Shown here piece after piece: positions 53,818 through 61,783 of a stretch of DNA of 64,000 bases (position 1 is its first letter; each line of letters starts with the position of its first letter). The notes under the pieces are model-generated. The model was not told the DNA's origin. It worked only from the letters and a program-made list of their open reading frames with translations, and made no database searches. The DNA comes from Hyphobacterium sp. CCMP332 (GTDB taxonomy: Bacteria > Bacteroidota > Bacteroidia > Cytophagales > CCMP332). The stretch spans positions 1,900,001 through 1,964,000 of the forward strand of contig CP058647.1 in the NCBI GenBank assembly GCA_014323545.1. Direction: 5' to 3'. The translations under genes and the position numbers were made by a program.

Positions 53818-54575
53818 GATATATTATTATCGTAATGTTTTTCTGGCCGAATATTCTTTTTTCACAGGACAAAGCAAGGAATTTTGGAGGTCAAAAAGAG
53901 AAAAAAAGAATGTTTGAACAGGAACTGTATTACGCACCCGGTTCATTAAAAAAGTATTATGGTGGAAAGGTAGAACTTGAATTTGATCTTGATGAGAACG
54001 CCCGGATCAGCAATATTCAAATACTAAAATCTGTAAGTAAGGAATTGAATGAAGAGGCCATAAGATTATTAAAATTAATGCTCTGGATTCCGGCACAGGA
54101 AAATGGGCACCCAATAAATAGCCATGAATCAATTTCCTTCAAGTTTAATCCGAAAAAGTATAAACAGATTTGTAATAAAAGGGGTTACGAACTCGAAAAA
54201 CCCGATTCAGATTTTACTTTTAAAGTATATCATGAAAAGGATCTGAGTTTTAAGCCAAGCTTCCGGGGAAGAGAAAAAAATTTTCAGAATTATGTTAAGG
54301 AAAATCTGGCATATCCCGAAGCAGCCTTAAAGTATAATGCTGAGGGAATAGTTGAAATACAATTTGTAATAGAACCGAGTGGACGTTTAACCAATATTCA
54401 CCTGGCAGAAAAGCTTGAAGCTAATTGCGATATCGTTGCAAAGAATTTAATTCTAAAATCAAATTGGAACCCCGGGAATATTAATGGTCTTCCTGTAAGA
54501 ACCTTAATCAGCAGAAAAATATATTTTTCACCCAAGGGAAATCAGCCATTTATATCAATACCAGAAAAAGAATGA
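53814..54575 (+). CDS. Exported protein with two TonB C-terminal-like domains (copy 2)
   Basis: 253 aa, paralogue of the preceding gene with the same plan: signal peptide (about 1-18, ending LFSQ-D), first TonB-CTD-like unit about 35-110 (GGKVELEFDLDENARI, LWIPAQENGHPI), second about 150-245 (YPEAALKYNAEGIVEIQFV, WNPGNINGLPV). Cysteines in KQICNKRG and EANCDIVA correspond to those in copy 1. The ATGA overlap with copy 1 points to coupled translation. The two probably arose by tandem duplication and then diverged in sequence while keeping the frame. Confidence 0.7.
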   Translation: MRYIIIVMFFWPNILFSQDKARNFGGQKEKKRMFEQELYYAPGSLKKYYGGKVELEFDLDENARISNIQILKSVSKELNEEAIRLLKLMLWIPAQENGHPINSHESISFKFNPKKYKQICNKRGYELEKPDSDFTFKVYHEKDLSFKPSFRGREKNFQNYVKENLAYPEAALKYNAEGIVEIQFVIEPSGRLTNIHLAEKLEANCDIVAKNLILKSNWNPGNINGLPVRTLISRKIYFSPKGNQPFISIPEKE

Positions 54576-54686
54576 ATCTTTTTTAATTTTTAAGTAACCC
54601 ATCTGGCTCTACGCCGTATTAAAAACTAATAACTAACAAAGTGATTTAAAACTCACAAAGTAGTTTCTTGGTTTAGTGCGTAGTTT

Positions 54687-54720
54687 AAGGCTGGCTTGGT
54701 TTCTGAGTCAGCCTTCTTAT
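54687..54720 (+). terminator. Hairpin upstream of pnuC, possible terminator
   Basis: AAGGCTGGCT (54687-54696) and AGTCAGCCTT (54706-54715) pair over ten positions with one G-T, loop of nine, then CTTATTTT. It could end the TonB-CTD operon, or act as a leader structure for pnuC. It overlaps the first possible TTG start of pnuC, which argues for a later start. Confidence 0.55.
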
Positions 54721-54731
54721 TTTCGCCCTCA

Positions 54732-55337
54732 GTGAATCTTATTACCTTTTTTATTAATTCTAACTTTTTAAGCATTGAAAACCTCGCTGTTATCTTCAGT
54801 ATAGGCTTTGTAATTTTTAATGCAAAAGGCAAGATAATTTCCTGGCCTTTAGGCATAATTGGTTCAGCACTTTATATATGGGTTTTCATCAATGCGAGAA
54901 TATACGGTGATGCCCTTCTTCAATTTTTTTACGTCCTCATGGGAATTTATGGTTGGGTGCAATGGCGAAGTGCAATTAAAAACGATGATGTATTACCCAT
55001 CATTAGTGCAAAACTATCTCAAATAATAAAATACCTTTTAGTAGGCCTATTATTGGTGCCAATTTTTGGATTTCTGTTGGATAATAGAACTGATTCGGAT
55101 ATACCATACTTAGATGCATTTACCACAGTTTTTAGTTTTATTGCCACCTTTATGATGGCAAAAAAAGTACTAGAAAACTGGCTATTTTGGATCATCATCG
55201 ATCTGACATGCATTTTTATCTACACTTTTAAAGGATTGAATTCAACTGTTGTGCTATTTATTATTTACACTTTGATGGCTCTATACGGTTTTATTAATTG
55301 GAAATTGATGCTCAATAAACAAAAGCAAAATGCCTAA
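54732..55337 (+). CDS. pnuC: PnuC-family vitamin transporter (nicotinamide riboside or thiamine)
   Basis: About 201 aa with seven membrane segments and the PnuC features WPLGIIGSALYIWVFINARIYGD (about 38-60), FFYVLMGIYGWVQWR (64-78) and a closing YTLMALYGFINWK. PnuC proteins are facilitated transporters for nicotinamide riboside; the PnuT branch carries thiamine. Bacteroidota PnuT genes are found with TPP riboswitches and TonB receptors, as here further downstream, so thiamine is a live option; the NadR-like kinase next door favours nicotinamide riboside. The start is unclear: GTG at 54732 is given because an earlier TTG falls in a hairpin loop. The end overlaps the kinase gene by 8 bases. 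Confidence 0.8.
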   Translation: MNLITFFINSNFLSIENLAVIFSIGFVIFNAKGKIISWPLGIIGSALYIWVFINARIYGDALLQFFYVLMGIYGWVQWRSAIKNDDVLPIISAKLSQIIKYLLVGLLLVPIFGFLLDNRTDSDIPYLDAFTTVFSFIATFMMAKKVLENWLFWIIIDLTCIFIYTFKGLNSTVVLFIIYTLMALYGFINWKLMLNKQKQNA

Positions 55338-55854
55338 TATCGTTTTGATAGGATCTGAGTGTTCTGGGAAGACGAGTTTGGCAGAAGCTCTTGCCGGGTA
55401 TTTTGACATAGATTTTCTCCATGAATATTCCAGACAATATGCAGAAAGTAAAGAAAGTGAACTAAGCTATAAGGATGTAATGCCTATTGCAAAAGGACAG
55501 TTGAAATCTGAAAAGGATTTTATAAAAAATACAAAAAGCCGTTTATTAATTTTTGACACCTGTTTGCTATCAACCTATATATACAGTAAAATCTACTATA
55601 AAAAAGTACCGGAAAAACTTAAATATTGGCTTGATTTAAATTTATACGATCACTTTTATCTGACTTTCCCCGATCCTGAATGGAAAGAGGATGGAATTCG
55701 AAAAATGCCAATGTCAAGATTAAAAATGCATGAGTTTTTTTTAAGTGAATTAGTGCGATTTAAGGTGTCATATTCAGAGTTAAGAGGAGACCTTCAATCC
55801 AGAAAAGAAATTGTTATTGGAGATTTGAAACAATACTATTCAGCTAAGTTTTGA
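55330..55854 (+). CDS. AAA-type ATPase/kinase of the NadR C-terminal (ribosylnicotinamide kinase) type
   Basis: 174 aa, a P-loop kinase. Walker A GSECSGKTS at 8-16, DFLHEYSRQYAESKE near 28-42 (a NadR-like EYxRxY), LLIFDTCLLSTYIYSKIYY near 76-94, and a C-terminal DLKQYYSAKF. In Bacteroidota it is seen either fused to nicotinamide-nucleotide adenylyltransferase or standing alone beside pnuC; it would trap imported nicotinamide riboside by phosphorylation. Thiamine or another vitamin is a possible alternative substrate given the downstream TPP-riboswitch receptor. Translationally coupled to pnuC by overlap. Confidence 0.75.
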   Translation: MPNIVLIGSECSGKTSLAEALAGYFDIDFLHEYSRQYAESKESELSYKDVMPIAKGQLKSEKDFIKNTKSRLLIFDTCLLSTYIYSKIYYKKVPEKLKYWLDLNLYDHFYLTFPDPEWKEDGIRKMPMSRLKMHEFFLSELVRFKVSYSELRGDLQSRKEIVIGDLKQYYSAKF

Positions 55855-55895
55855 AATTCTATCTAATTCCTTAGATTTAATTAACACTTCATATA

Positions 55896-56270
55896 ATGAT
55901 AGACCATAAAAAAGTAGCCAAACACTGGACAAGGAATCATTTCTTACTGTATTTATATCTATGCGCCATAGAGGCAGATGATGTTTTAGAGGAAAGTGAG
56001 GTTGATGATTTATTGGATCAGTACGAGACCATGAATATTGGGGACGAAAATTATGTTAAAACCTTTAATGATGTTTTAATTGAATATAAAGCCCATGATG
56101 AAAAAGAAGTAATTGAGTTTATTCATCAATATATTCCTGAGTTTTTTGCCGATCCGGAAAATGCCAAAAAATTGATCGACACTTTGGATAAACTATCCCT
56201 CTCAGATGGCAATTTAAATCCTGAAGAAAGCGATATTATAAAATTAGTATCAAGACTAGTCGGAAGGTAG
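55896..56270 (+). CDS. TerB-like cytosolic helical protein
   Basis: 124 aa, no signal peptide, all helical by composition. It shows the repeated acidic signature of TerB-like domains: LYLCAIEADDVLEESEVDDLL near residues 20-40 (an AxxAD(x)xxxxxE pattern) and LSLSDGNLNPEESDIIKLVSRLVG near 100-123. TerB domains bind metal ions or act in membrane-linked stress responses. It follows the kinase by 41 bases and precedes the TPP riboswitch, without sharing the riboswitch-controlled transcript. Confidence 0.65.
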   Translation: MIDHKKVAKHWTRNHFLLYLYLCAIEADDVLEESEVDDLLDQYETMNIGDENYVKTFNDVLIEYKAHDEKEVIEFIHQYIPEFFADPENAKKLIDTLDKLSLSDGNLNPEESDIIKLVSRLVGR

Positions 56271-56290
56271 GAGCAATTCCTAAAACTTTA

Positions 56291-56298
56291 TATTTTTG
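56291..56298 (+). promoter_or_regulatory. -7 box for the TPP-riboswitch transcript
   Basis: TATTTTTG matches TAnnTTTG and lies about 10 bases before the riboswitch starts, so transcription would begin just before the aptamer. No -33 TTG stands at standard spacing. Confidence 0.4.
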
Positions 56299-56304
56299 AC
56301 CCGA

Positions 56305-56384
56305 TAAAAAAGGGGTGCCTAAAATTTCAGGCTGAGATCATACCCAAATAACCTGATCCGGATAATGCCGGCGTAGGGAGTATG
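56305..56384 (+). ncRNA. TPP riboswitch (THI element)
   Basis: The conserved core is plain: GGGGTGCC (56312-56319), a GCCT...AGGC stem, CTGAGA (56332-56337), ACCC, ACCTGATCCGGATAATGCC (56351-56369) with the CCGG/CCGG stem, and GCGTAGGGA (56371-56379). It controls the following TonB-dependent receptor in response to thiamine diphosphate. Confidence 0.96.
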
Positions 56385-56395
56385 GTAATTATAAA

Positions 56396-56420
56396 GGGAA
56401 TACCCCGATTCCCGGTTTTA
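56396..56420 (+). terminator. Hairpin in the riboswitch expression platform
   Basis: GGGAAT (56396-56401), loop ACCCCG, ATTCCC (56408-56413), followed by GGTTTTATT. It lies between the aptamer and the receptor start, so it may be the ligand-controlled terminator, though the T-run is short. Confidence 0.5.
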
Positions 56421-56439
56421 TTACTTTAAATTATAATTC

Positions 56440-58500
56440 ATGAAATATGCATTCACAACGGCATTCATAATAATATGGAGCCTATCAATTGCACAGGATT
56501 CATTAAAAAATATTGAGCTTGAAGAGGTCTACATTATAGGTATTAGGGCTAAATCAGAGGCTCCTGTAAGCAAAACAACAATTCGCAAAGCCGAATTACA
56601 AAAAATTGATCTGGGCCAGGATGCCTCCTTGCATTTGGAAAGATTAAGTCCGTCTATAGTGACTTATTCGGACGCCGGGACGAATTTTGGCAATTATATG
56701 AGTTTCCGTCTACGCGGAATGGCGCAAGATCGTATTAATGTAACCTTGAATGGTATTCCATTAAATGATATGCTCGATCAGGGTGTTTATTTTTCAAACT
56801 TTGCCGACTTCAGCAACAGTATAGAATCCGTACAAATTCAAAGAGGTGTTGGAACTTCAAGCAACGGAACTTCTTCCTATGCAGGTTCTATAAATTATGA
56901 AAGTATTAGTCTTTATTCTGAAAAACCAAAAGCTGAACTGCGATTAAGTGGAGGCAGTTTTGGCTCAATGGGATTAGCGGCTGAAGCTTATTCAGGAAAG
57001 AACGAAAAAGGATTTTCGGCATACGCAAGAGCTTCAAGAATGAAGTCTGAAGGTTACAAGGATTATTCTGGAAGTGACGCCCATTCATTTTTCTTTTCCG
57101 GCGGATATATAGGTGAAAAGCACGTAATTAAGATTACAGGTTTTATGGGTAAAACTCAAAATCATCAGAGCTACGAATATGTTTTAAAAGATGTAATAAA
57201 TAAGCGACCAAGAACGAATAACAATAACCCCAATGATATCGATGACTTTGAGCAGGATATGGCCCAGCTTCAGCATACCTTTTTTTTTAGTAAGCGCTTA
57301 TCATTGTCATCAATACTATATTATACAGGAGCAAGAGGATATTTTCCATATGCTTTCCCTCAATCTGTTTCAATTCCTGTCGATACCCTTTCTATTGCAT
57401 ACGATACAACTATATTAACACAATATAATTATGGGATTGTCAATAATCAGTACGGGGCTACCAGCAACCTTCATTACCATACCAATGATCTTGATGTTGA
57501 TGCAGGTATTCACTTATATACTTTCAACCGGCGGAATACTGAGGATGTTTCTCCGAATGCCAAGTTTCCATATTTATCTCAAAACAGTTTTAAAGACGAA
57601 GCTTCCGTTTTCATAAAAGCAAGCAAAAGATTCGATCCCTTAAATATGATTCTATTTGCTGAATCCCAAATGAGATATGTAAAAATGAGTTTTGAACCGG
57701 GTCAGGATGGGATAAATTCAACTTCAAAATCGTACTTTTTTTTAAATCCAAGAATTGGGATCACTTACAATTTAAGAACCGATATGAATTTGTATGCTTC
57801 TTTTGGTCGAACCGGACGGGAACCGACGAGAATCGACTTTTTTAGCAATGACTTTAGTATCAAGGAAGAATTTGTAAATGATATTGAGCTTGGGTACAGA
57901 CTGACTAAAGATAAGCTGAAATTAAATCTCAATGCATTTTATATGGATTTTGAGAATGAGATTACCGAATTGGGGGGAGTGATTCAAAACACTTACTTTG
58001 AAATACGGCAAAATGTAGCCAGCAGTCAGCGCTATGGACTTGAGTTGGAAACCGAATATAGAATTATTAAAAATCTGGATTTTAGATTGATGGCAAGCTA
58101 TTTAAGGACAAATATAGATAATGTCACTTTGGAAGGGAATAGTGAAAATAACGTTGAGCAGGTATTATCACCAGATTTTATTGTTACCCCAGAACTAAGC
58201 TATACTTTTAAAGAAAAATTCAGTATTAATGTCAATGCAAGGTATTTGTCAGAAGCCTTTACTGATATTTTTAACCAGCCTGAATATCAGATTCCTTCCA
58301 GCTTAATTTTTAATTCGGGGATTGACTATAAGGTGTCAGAAAATGTCAGCGCTTCACTTTTTTTCAATAACATCACAGACGAATTGTATTTTACGGATGG
58401 CGCGCCAATTGATACCGACTTCGATGGCGTACTGGATGGACCTGGATTCAGGGTTCAGGCACCAAGGAATATCATGGGTAGACTTACAATTCTATTTTAA
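56440..58500 (+). CDS. TonB-dependent outer membrane receptor, probable thiamine(-phosphate) receptor
   Basis: 686 aa. Signal peptide (about 1-18, ending SIAQ-D), then a TonB box-like LEEVYIIGIRAK (about 25-36), plug domain with LERLSPSIVTYSDAGTNFGNYMSFRLRG region (68-95) and LNGIPLNDMLDQGVYFSNFADF (split, 105-125), then the 22-strand barrel, with GRTGREPTRIDFF near 462-474 and the terminal SASLFFNNITDELYF...MGRLTILF end. Control by a TPP riboswitch predicts uptake of thiamine or a thiamine phosphate, as for the receptor called Omr1 in Bacteroidota. It would work with ExbBD-TonB, possibly with TonB-CTD proteins of the nearby operon. Confidence 0.9.
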   Translation: MKYAFTTAFIIIWSLSIAQDSLKNIELEEVYIIGIRAKSEAPVSKTTIRKAELQKIDLGQDASLHLERLSPSIVTYSDAGTNFGNYMSFRLRGMAQDRINVTLNGIPLNDMLDQGVYFSNFADFSNSIESVQIQRGVGTSSNGTSSYAGSINYESISLYSEKPKAELRLSGGSFGSMGLAAEAYSGKNEKGFSAYARASRMKSEGYKDYSGSDAHSFFFSGGYIGEKHVIKITGFMGKTQNHQSYEYVLKDVINKRPRTNNNNPNDIDDFEQDMAQLQHTFFFSKRLSLSSILYYTGARGYFPYAFPQSVSIPVDTLSIAYDTTILTQYNYGIVNNQYGATSNLHYHTNDLDVDAGIHLYTFNRRNTEDVSPNAKFPYLSQNSFKDEASVFIKASKRFDPLNMILFAESQMRYVKMSFEPGQDGINSTSKSYFFLNPRIGITYNLRTDMNLYASFGRTGREPTRIDFFSNDFSIKEEFVNDIELGYRLTKDKLKLNLNAFYMDFENEITELGGVIQNTYFEIRQNVASSQRYGLELETEYRIIKNLDFRLMASYLRTNIDNVTLEGNSENNVEQVLSPDFIVTPELSYTFKEKFSINVNARYLSEAFTDIFNQPEYQIPSSLIFNSGIDYKVSENVSASLFFNNITDELYFTDGAPIDTDFDGVLDGPGFRVQAPRNIMGRLTILF

Positions 58501-58595
58501 GCCAAGAAAGCCGAAATATGACTATTAAATATTCAAACCTTAAATCGTTTGCAAAATGGATTCATTAAGTTTATTTTCCAATTTCAATTCGGGGA

Positions 58596-59726
58596 ATGGA
58601 TAAAGATCAAATTCAAAAACTTACTTCTGAGACCAAAGCGGTAAAAAAGGTCCTACATATATTTTTAGCCGTATTGATTATAATAATTCTCTATGTTTTA
58701 AAGCAGTTTTTTATTCCTATTGCCCTGGCCTTGTTTTTTGCCATGTTACTGATTCCTCTTCTTTCGAAAATGGTAGAGTGGAAATTACCCGTTGGAATTA
58801 GTGTGGCAACGATTTCAATTTTATTCCTGGGACTGATATTTCTATTCGGATTATTTATATCTAAAATGGCCAGCAAACTGGTTAGCGAATCCGGCGAATT
58901 AAAAGTGCAGATTTCTGAAAAGATCGGTGAAGTACAAAAGTTTCTTGAAAGCTTTGGGGGAGGTTATTTTGAAAAACAAAAAATATCAGAAAGTTTGAGC
59001 AATATCATCAACCCTGATTTTCTTTTTGAGTACACAGGTGATCTGGCCGGATTTGTAGGTGGATTTACGGCAGATTTCTTTTTGATGTTTATCTATCTGG
59101 TAGGATTTCTTAGCGCGATTCAGAATTATAAACATTTTCTTATTTATCTGTTTGGTAACAAGGATGAAGCAAGAAACAGCCAGATTCTGATGATTTTTGA
59201 GCAATTAAAATCATCACTGTCCAGATACATGCTAGTTAAAATTCTCATCAGCCTCGGAACAGGCACGGGTTATGCCCTTACATGTTATATTTTTGGAGTC
59301 AAACATGCCATAATCTGGGGCTTTCTGGCATTTTGTTTAAATTTTATCCCCACCATAGGCTCTATCATAGCAACCATCCCACCCTTATTATTGGGGATAA
59401 TTCAATTGGATTCTTTTGTAACATTGTTTTTGCTTCTGGCGGTGTTGCTGTCTGTACAATTATTTTTTGGTAACATTCTGGAGCCTAAAATTCAGGGCAG
59501 CAGCTTTAATATTAATTTCGTATCTATAATACTAGGGCTTGTACTTTTTGGAGGATTATGGGGAATTATTGGAATGTTATTATCTGTCCCACTTTTAGTG
59601 CTTTTAAAAATTGTATTGTCGGAAATACCCGAAGCGCAATTTATTGTTCGTTTAATGGCCACCAATCGGGAAGTAAGAGAATGGGCCAAGGAGAATCAAT
59701 TTAAGCAAATAAACGAGGAACTATAA
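58596..59726 (+). CDS. AI-2E family (PerM-like) permease
   Basis: 376 aa membrane protein with about eight hydrophobic segments. Family features are VLYVLKQFFIPIALALFFAMLLIPL-type helices at the N-terminus (about 25-55), a long middle cytosolic/periplasmic region (110-150), FIPTIGSIIATIPPLLLGI near 249-267, and GNILEPKIQGSSFNINFVSIILGLVLFGGLWGIIGML spread over 291-326, which holds the ILEPKI-like and GLWGIIGM motifs of the family. Members export signal molecules or act as sodium-proton exchangers; substrate unknown. It overlaps the convergent J-domain gene by 6 bases. Confidence 0.85.
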   Translation: MDKDQIQKLTSETKAVKKVLHIFLAVLIIIILYVLKQFFIPIALALFFAMLLIPLLSKMVEWKLPVGISVATISILFLGLIFLFGLFISKMASKLVSESGELKVQISEKIGEVQKFLESFGGGYFEKQKISESLSNIINPDFLFEYTGDLAGFVGGFTADFFLMFIYLVGFLSAIQNYKHFLIYLFGNKDEARNSQILMIFEQLKSSLSRYMLVKILISLGTGTGYALTCYIFGVKHAIIWGFLAFCLNFIPTIGSIIATIPPLLLGIIQLDSFVTLFLLLAVLLSVQLFFGNILEPKIQGSSFNINFVSIILGLVLFGGLWGIIGMLLSVPLLVLLKIVLSEIPEAQFIVRLMATNREVREWAKENQFKQINEEL

Positions 59727-60503
59727 GAATCCGTCCCTGATATCGCGATCCCTTAATGCCTTTACAGCTTTACCATAGCTTTCAGTTAGCTCACGAAATT
59801 TTTCCACATCGCCGCCTCTGTCCGGATGATGCTGAAGGCTTAATTTTCTAAACCAGTATTTTACATCTTCCATTGTAGCATCCCAGTCCAGGCCGAATAC
59901 ACTTAGATATCCCGGGATTTTTCTGAATTTTTCAAACTCGTACTTTTTCTCGGCTGTACAGAAAATTTGACCCATAGCCCTAACCTCGCCTGTGTCATCC
60001 AATTCTCTTTTGCTCACAGCAAAAGTTGGTGCATTATCATCGGTTGTGAAACCATCTTTATAGGGTTCACTATAAATGATCAATTGCTTGGGTAGTACTT
60101 TCTTGATTTGAAATTTGGCCTTTCCGTATTTTGCATATAGATATTCAACACGGGCAGTTTCCCTGAACTCTGAATTTCCTGATTGTTTCTCTATTTCCTG
60201 CTCCAAATACTCCTGAAGTGCAAAATCTCCATTAATACAAAGTGCTCTTCTATCTTTTAAGACTTTAAGCACATCTTTTTCTGCTTGCTGATAAGAACTT
60301 GATGTGCCTGTGTGCTGAGGTCTGTCGCTATCAAGTGCGATTACCCAGAAAACCTTGTCTTTGTCAATCCTTGCTGCAGATACAACGTTGTTGAATTCCA
60401 GGCCTTTTCCATCCGGATTGACAAGTTTCTCCATTAGCTTTTTACCACTTTTGGTTTCCTTAAAACTTGTTTCAAAAATTGTTCCTTTTGGATTGAGTTC
60501 CAA
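59721..60503 (-). CDS. Protein with C-terminal J domain (DnaJ-like)
   Basis: 260 aa, soluble. The J domain is at the C-terminus, not the N-terminus: DWDATMEDVKYWFRKLSLQHHPDRGGD near 210-236 with the HPD tripeptide, followed by a helix with FRELTESYGKAVKAL. The first 200 residues are an unnamed domain with VFWVIALDSDRPQHTG near 55 and QIKKVLPKQLIIYSEPY near 130; I do not recognise it. It would bind an Hsp70 (DnaK) and bring a specific client to it. The start is a TTG; no in-frame ATG stands upstream. Convergent with the permease gene. Confidence 0.75.
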   Translation of the reverse strand: MELNPKGTIFETSFKETKSGKKLMEKLVNPDGKGLEFNNVVSAARIDKDKVFWVIALDSDRPQHTGTSSSYQQAEKDVLKVLKDRRALCINGDFALQEYLEQEIEKQSGNSEFRETARVEYLYAKYGKAKFQIKKVLPKQLIIYSEPYKDGFTTDDNAPTFAVSKRELDDTGEVRAMGQIFCTAEKKYEFEKFRKIPGYLSVFGLDWDATMEDVKYWFRKLSLQHHPDRGGDVEKFRELTESYGKAVKALRDRDIRDGFL

Positions 60504-60589
60504 TTTTGTGCGCTTTTTGGTGTTTTTGTGAAACTTTAAACTTCGAAATTAGCTTTTAAAGTCATCAGTAAAAAATTAATTTTACATTC

Positions 60590-60763
60590 ATGCTCCAAAA
60601 TATACTCGTATTAACAGCATTTTTAATGGCTCTGTTTTATATGCTGCGACTTGTTTATAAAAACTTTTTCTCGGAAGAAGTGCATTGCCCAGGCTGCAGC
60701 GGATGTTCATCGATTGATTTTGCCAGCATTGAAAGGGAAATGGAAAAAAAGATAGGAAATTAA
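60590..60763 (+). CDS. FeoB-associated Cys-rich membrane protein
   Basis: 57 aa. One membrane helix (about 4-20), a basic stretch RLVYKNFF, then a Cys cluster [14 protein letters not shown] (three Cys, CxxCxxC) and a charged C-terminus. This is the plan of the small FeoB-associated Cys-rich proteins of Bacteroidota, which may bind iron or interact with the Fe(II) transporter FeoB. No feoB is in the window. The last 4 bases overlap the convergent AIM24 gene. Confidence 0.7.
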   Translation: MLQNILVLTAFLMALFYMLRLVYKNFFSEEVHCPGCSGCSSIDFASIEREMEKKIGN

Positions 60764-61530
60764 TCTTCCAGAAAACTTCCTAGGATCGAACTGGACTCCT
60801 TACCTCTATTTTGACCATATGGAGCTAAAGCCTGGACTAATTTTCTAATAGGCATTGATTGCAACCAAACTTTGCCCGTACCTTGTAAAGTAGCAAGAAA
60901 CAAACCTTCACCTCCGAATACCATGGATTTTAGTCCGCCCGCCCTGGCCACATTAAAATCCAGTTGTGATTCATAAGCTACAATACAACCCGTATCGACT
61001 CTTAAAAGGTTATTGTTCAATTCCTTTTCTACAATGGTTCCGCCAGCATGAATAAAGGCTTTACCGTCTCCTTGCAACTTTTGCATGATAAATCCTTCTC
61101 CACCAACCAAACCTGATCCAATTCTTTTATTAAATGTAATGGAAATTTTAGTCCCCAATGCTGCGCATAAAAAGCCATCTTTTTGAACGATTAATTCGCT
61201 ATTCGTTCTCTCAGACAAGTCTATTGGAATGACTGTTCCAGGATAAGGAGCTGCAAATGCAACTCTTTGTTTGCCCTGACCGCGATTGGTAAAATGTGTC
61301 ATAAAGACCGATTCACCTGTTAAGAGGCGACTTCCTGCTGAAAGTATTTTTCCCATAAAACCCTGATCGGGATTGGATCCATCTCCCATTTTTGTTTCAA
61401 AAGTAATACCCTCATCCATGTACATCATTGCACCGGCCTCAGCAATAACTGTTTCATTTGGGTCGAGTTCAACTTCAACTAACTGAATGTCATCCCCAAT
61501 AATTTTAAAATCTATTTCATGTGAATTCAT
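60760..61530 (-). CDS. AIM24-family (TIGR00266) protein
   Basis: 256 aa, soluble, beta-rich; homologous to mitochondrial AIM24 and bacterial TIGR00266 proteins. Features: [30 protein letters not shown] (spread over 19-48, with the AGAMMYM motif), [12 protein letters not shown] near 74-85, [15 protein letters not shown] near 92-106, [27 protein letters not shown] near 138-164 and [24 protein letters not shown] near 206-229. It forms trimer-like beta-helix prisms in known structures; the function in bacteria is unknown. It overlaps the upstream 69-aa gene by 4 bases. Confidence 0.88.
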   Translation of the reverse strand: MNSHEIDFKIIGDDIQLVEVELDPNETVIAEAGAMMYMDEGITFETKMGDGSNPDQGFMGKILSAGSRLLTGESVFMTHFTNRGQGKQRVAFAAPYPGTVIPIDLSERTNSELIVQKDGFLCAALGTKISITFNKRIGSGLVGGEGFIMQKLQGDGKAFIHAGGTIVEKELNNNLLRVDTGCIVAYESQLDFNVARAGGLKSMVFGGEGLFLATLQGTGKVWLQSMPIRKLVQALAPYGQNRGKESSSILGSFLED

Positions 61531-61736
61531 TGATCTTCTTTTTTGTCTTCACCCTTATCAATGTCGTCGCGATCCCGCAGTTTTTTATCATCGACATTTT
61601 TATTCAAAAATTTATTGATTTTTTCAATGTCCATATTGCTCTGTATTTCTCCGAAACTATTGATACTAATTTCGAAACCGTCTAAATCCTTATGGACACG
61701 AGGTTTAGTCTTTTGCTTTTTCTTCTTATTGGCCAT
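61527..61736 (-). CDS. Small charged conserved hypothetical protein
   Basis: 69 aa from the ATG giving [16 protein letters not shown]; the frame is open for 13 more residues but they are not part of the typical start. A basic N-terminal stretch (1-17), a middle [28 protein letters not shown] that looks folded, and a strongly acidic tail. The combination is common in Cytophagales next to gltX or AIM24 genes as far as I recall; the function is unknown. It is coupled to the AIM24 gene by an ATGA overlap. Confidence 0.6.
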   Translation of the reverse strand: MANKKKKQKTKPRVHKDLDGFEISINSFGEIQSNMDIEKINKFLNKNVDDKKLRDRDDIDKGEDKKEDQ

Positions 61737-61783
61737 GTCCCTTTTTTGTTTAAAGTTACAAAAAAGGAAATTCAATGATTGGC

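Noticed and set aside
54653-54856. Open frame of 67 codons on the minus strand over the pnuC start
   Set aside because: It covers the hairpin and the first coding part of pnuC, and has no recognisable domain.
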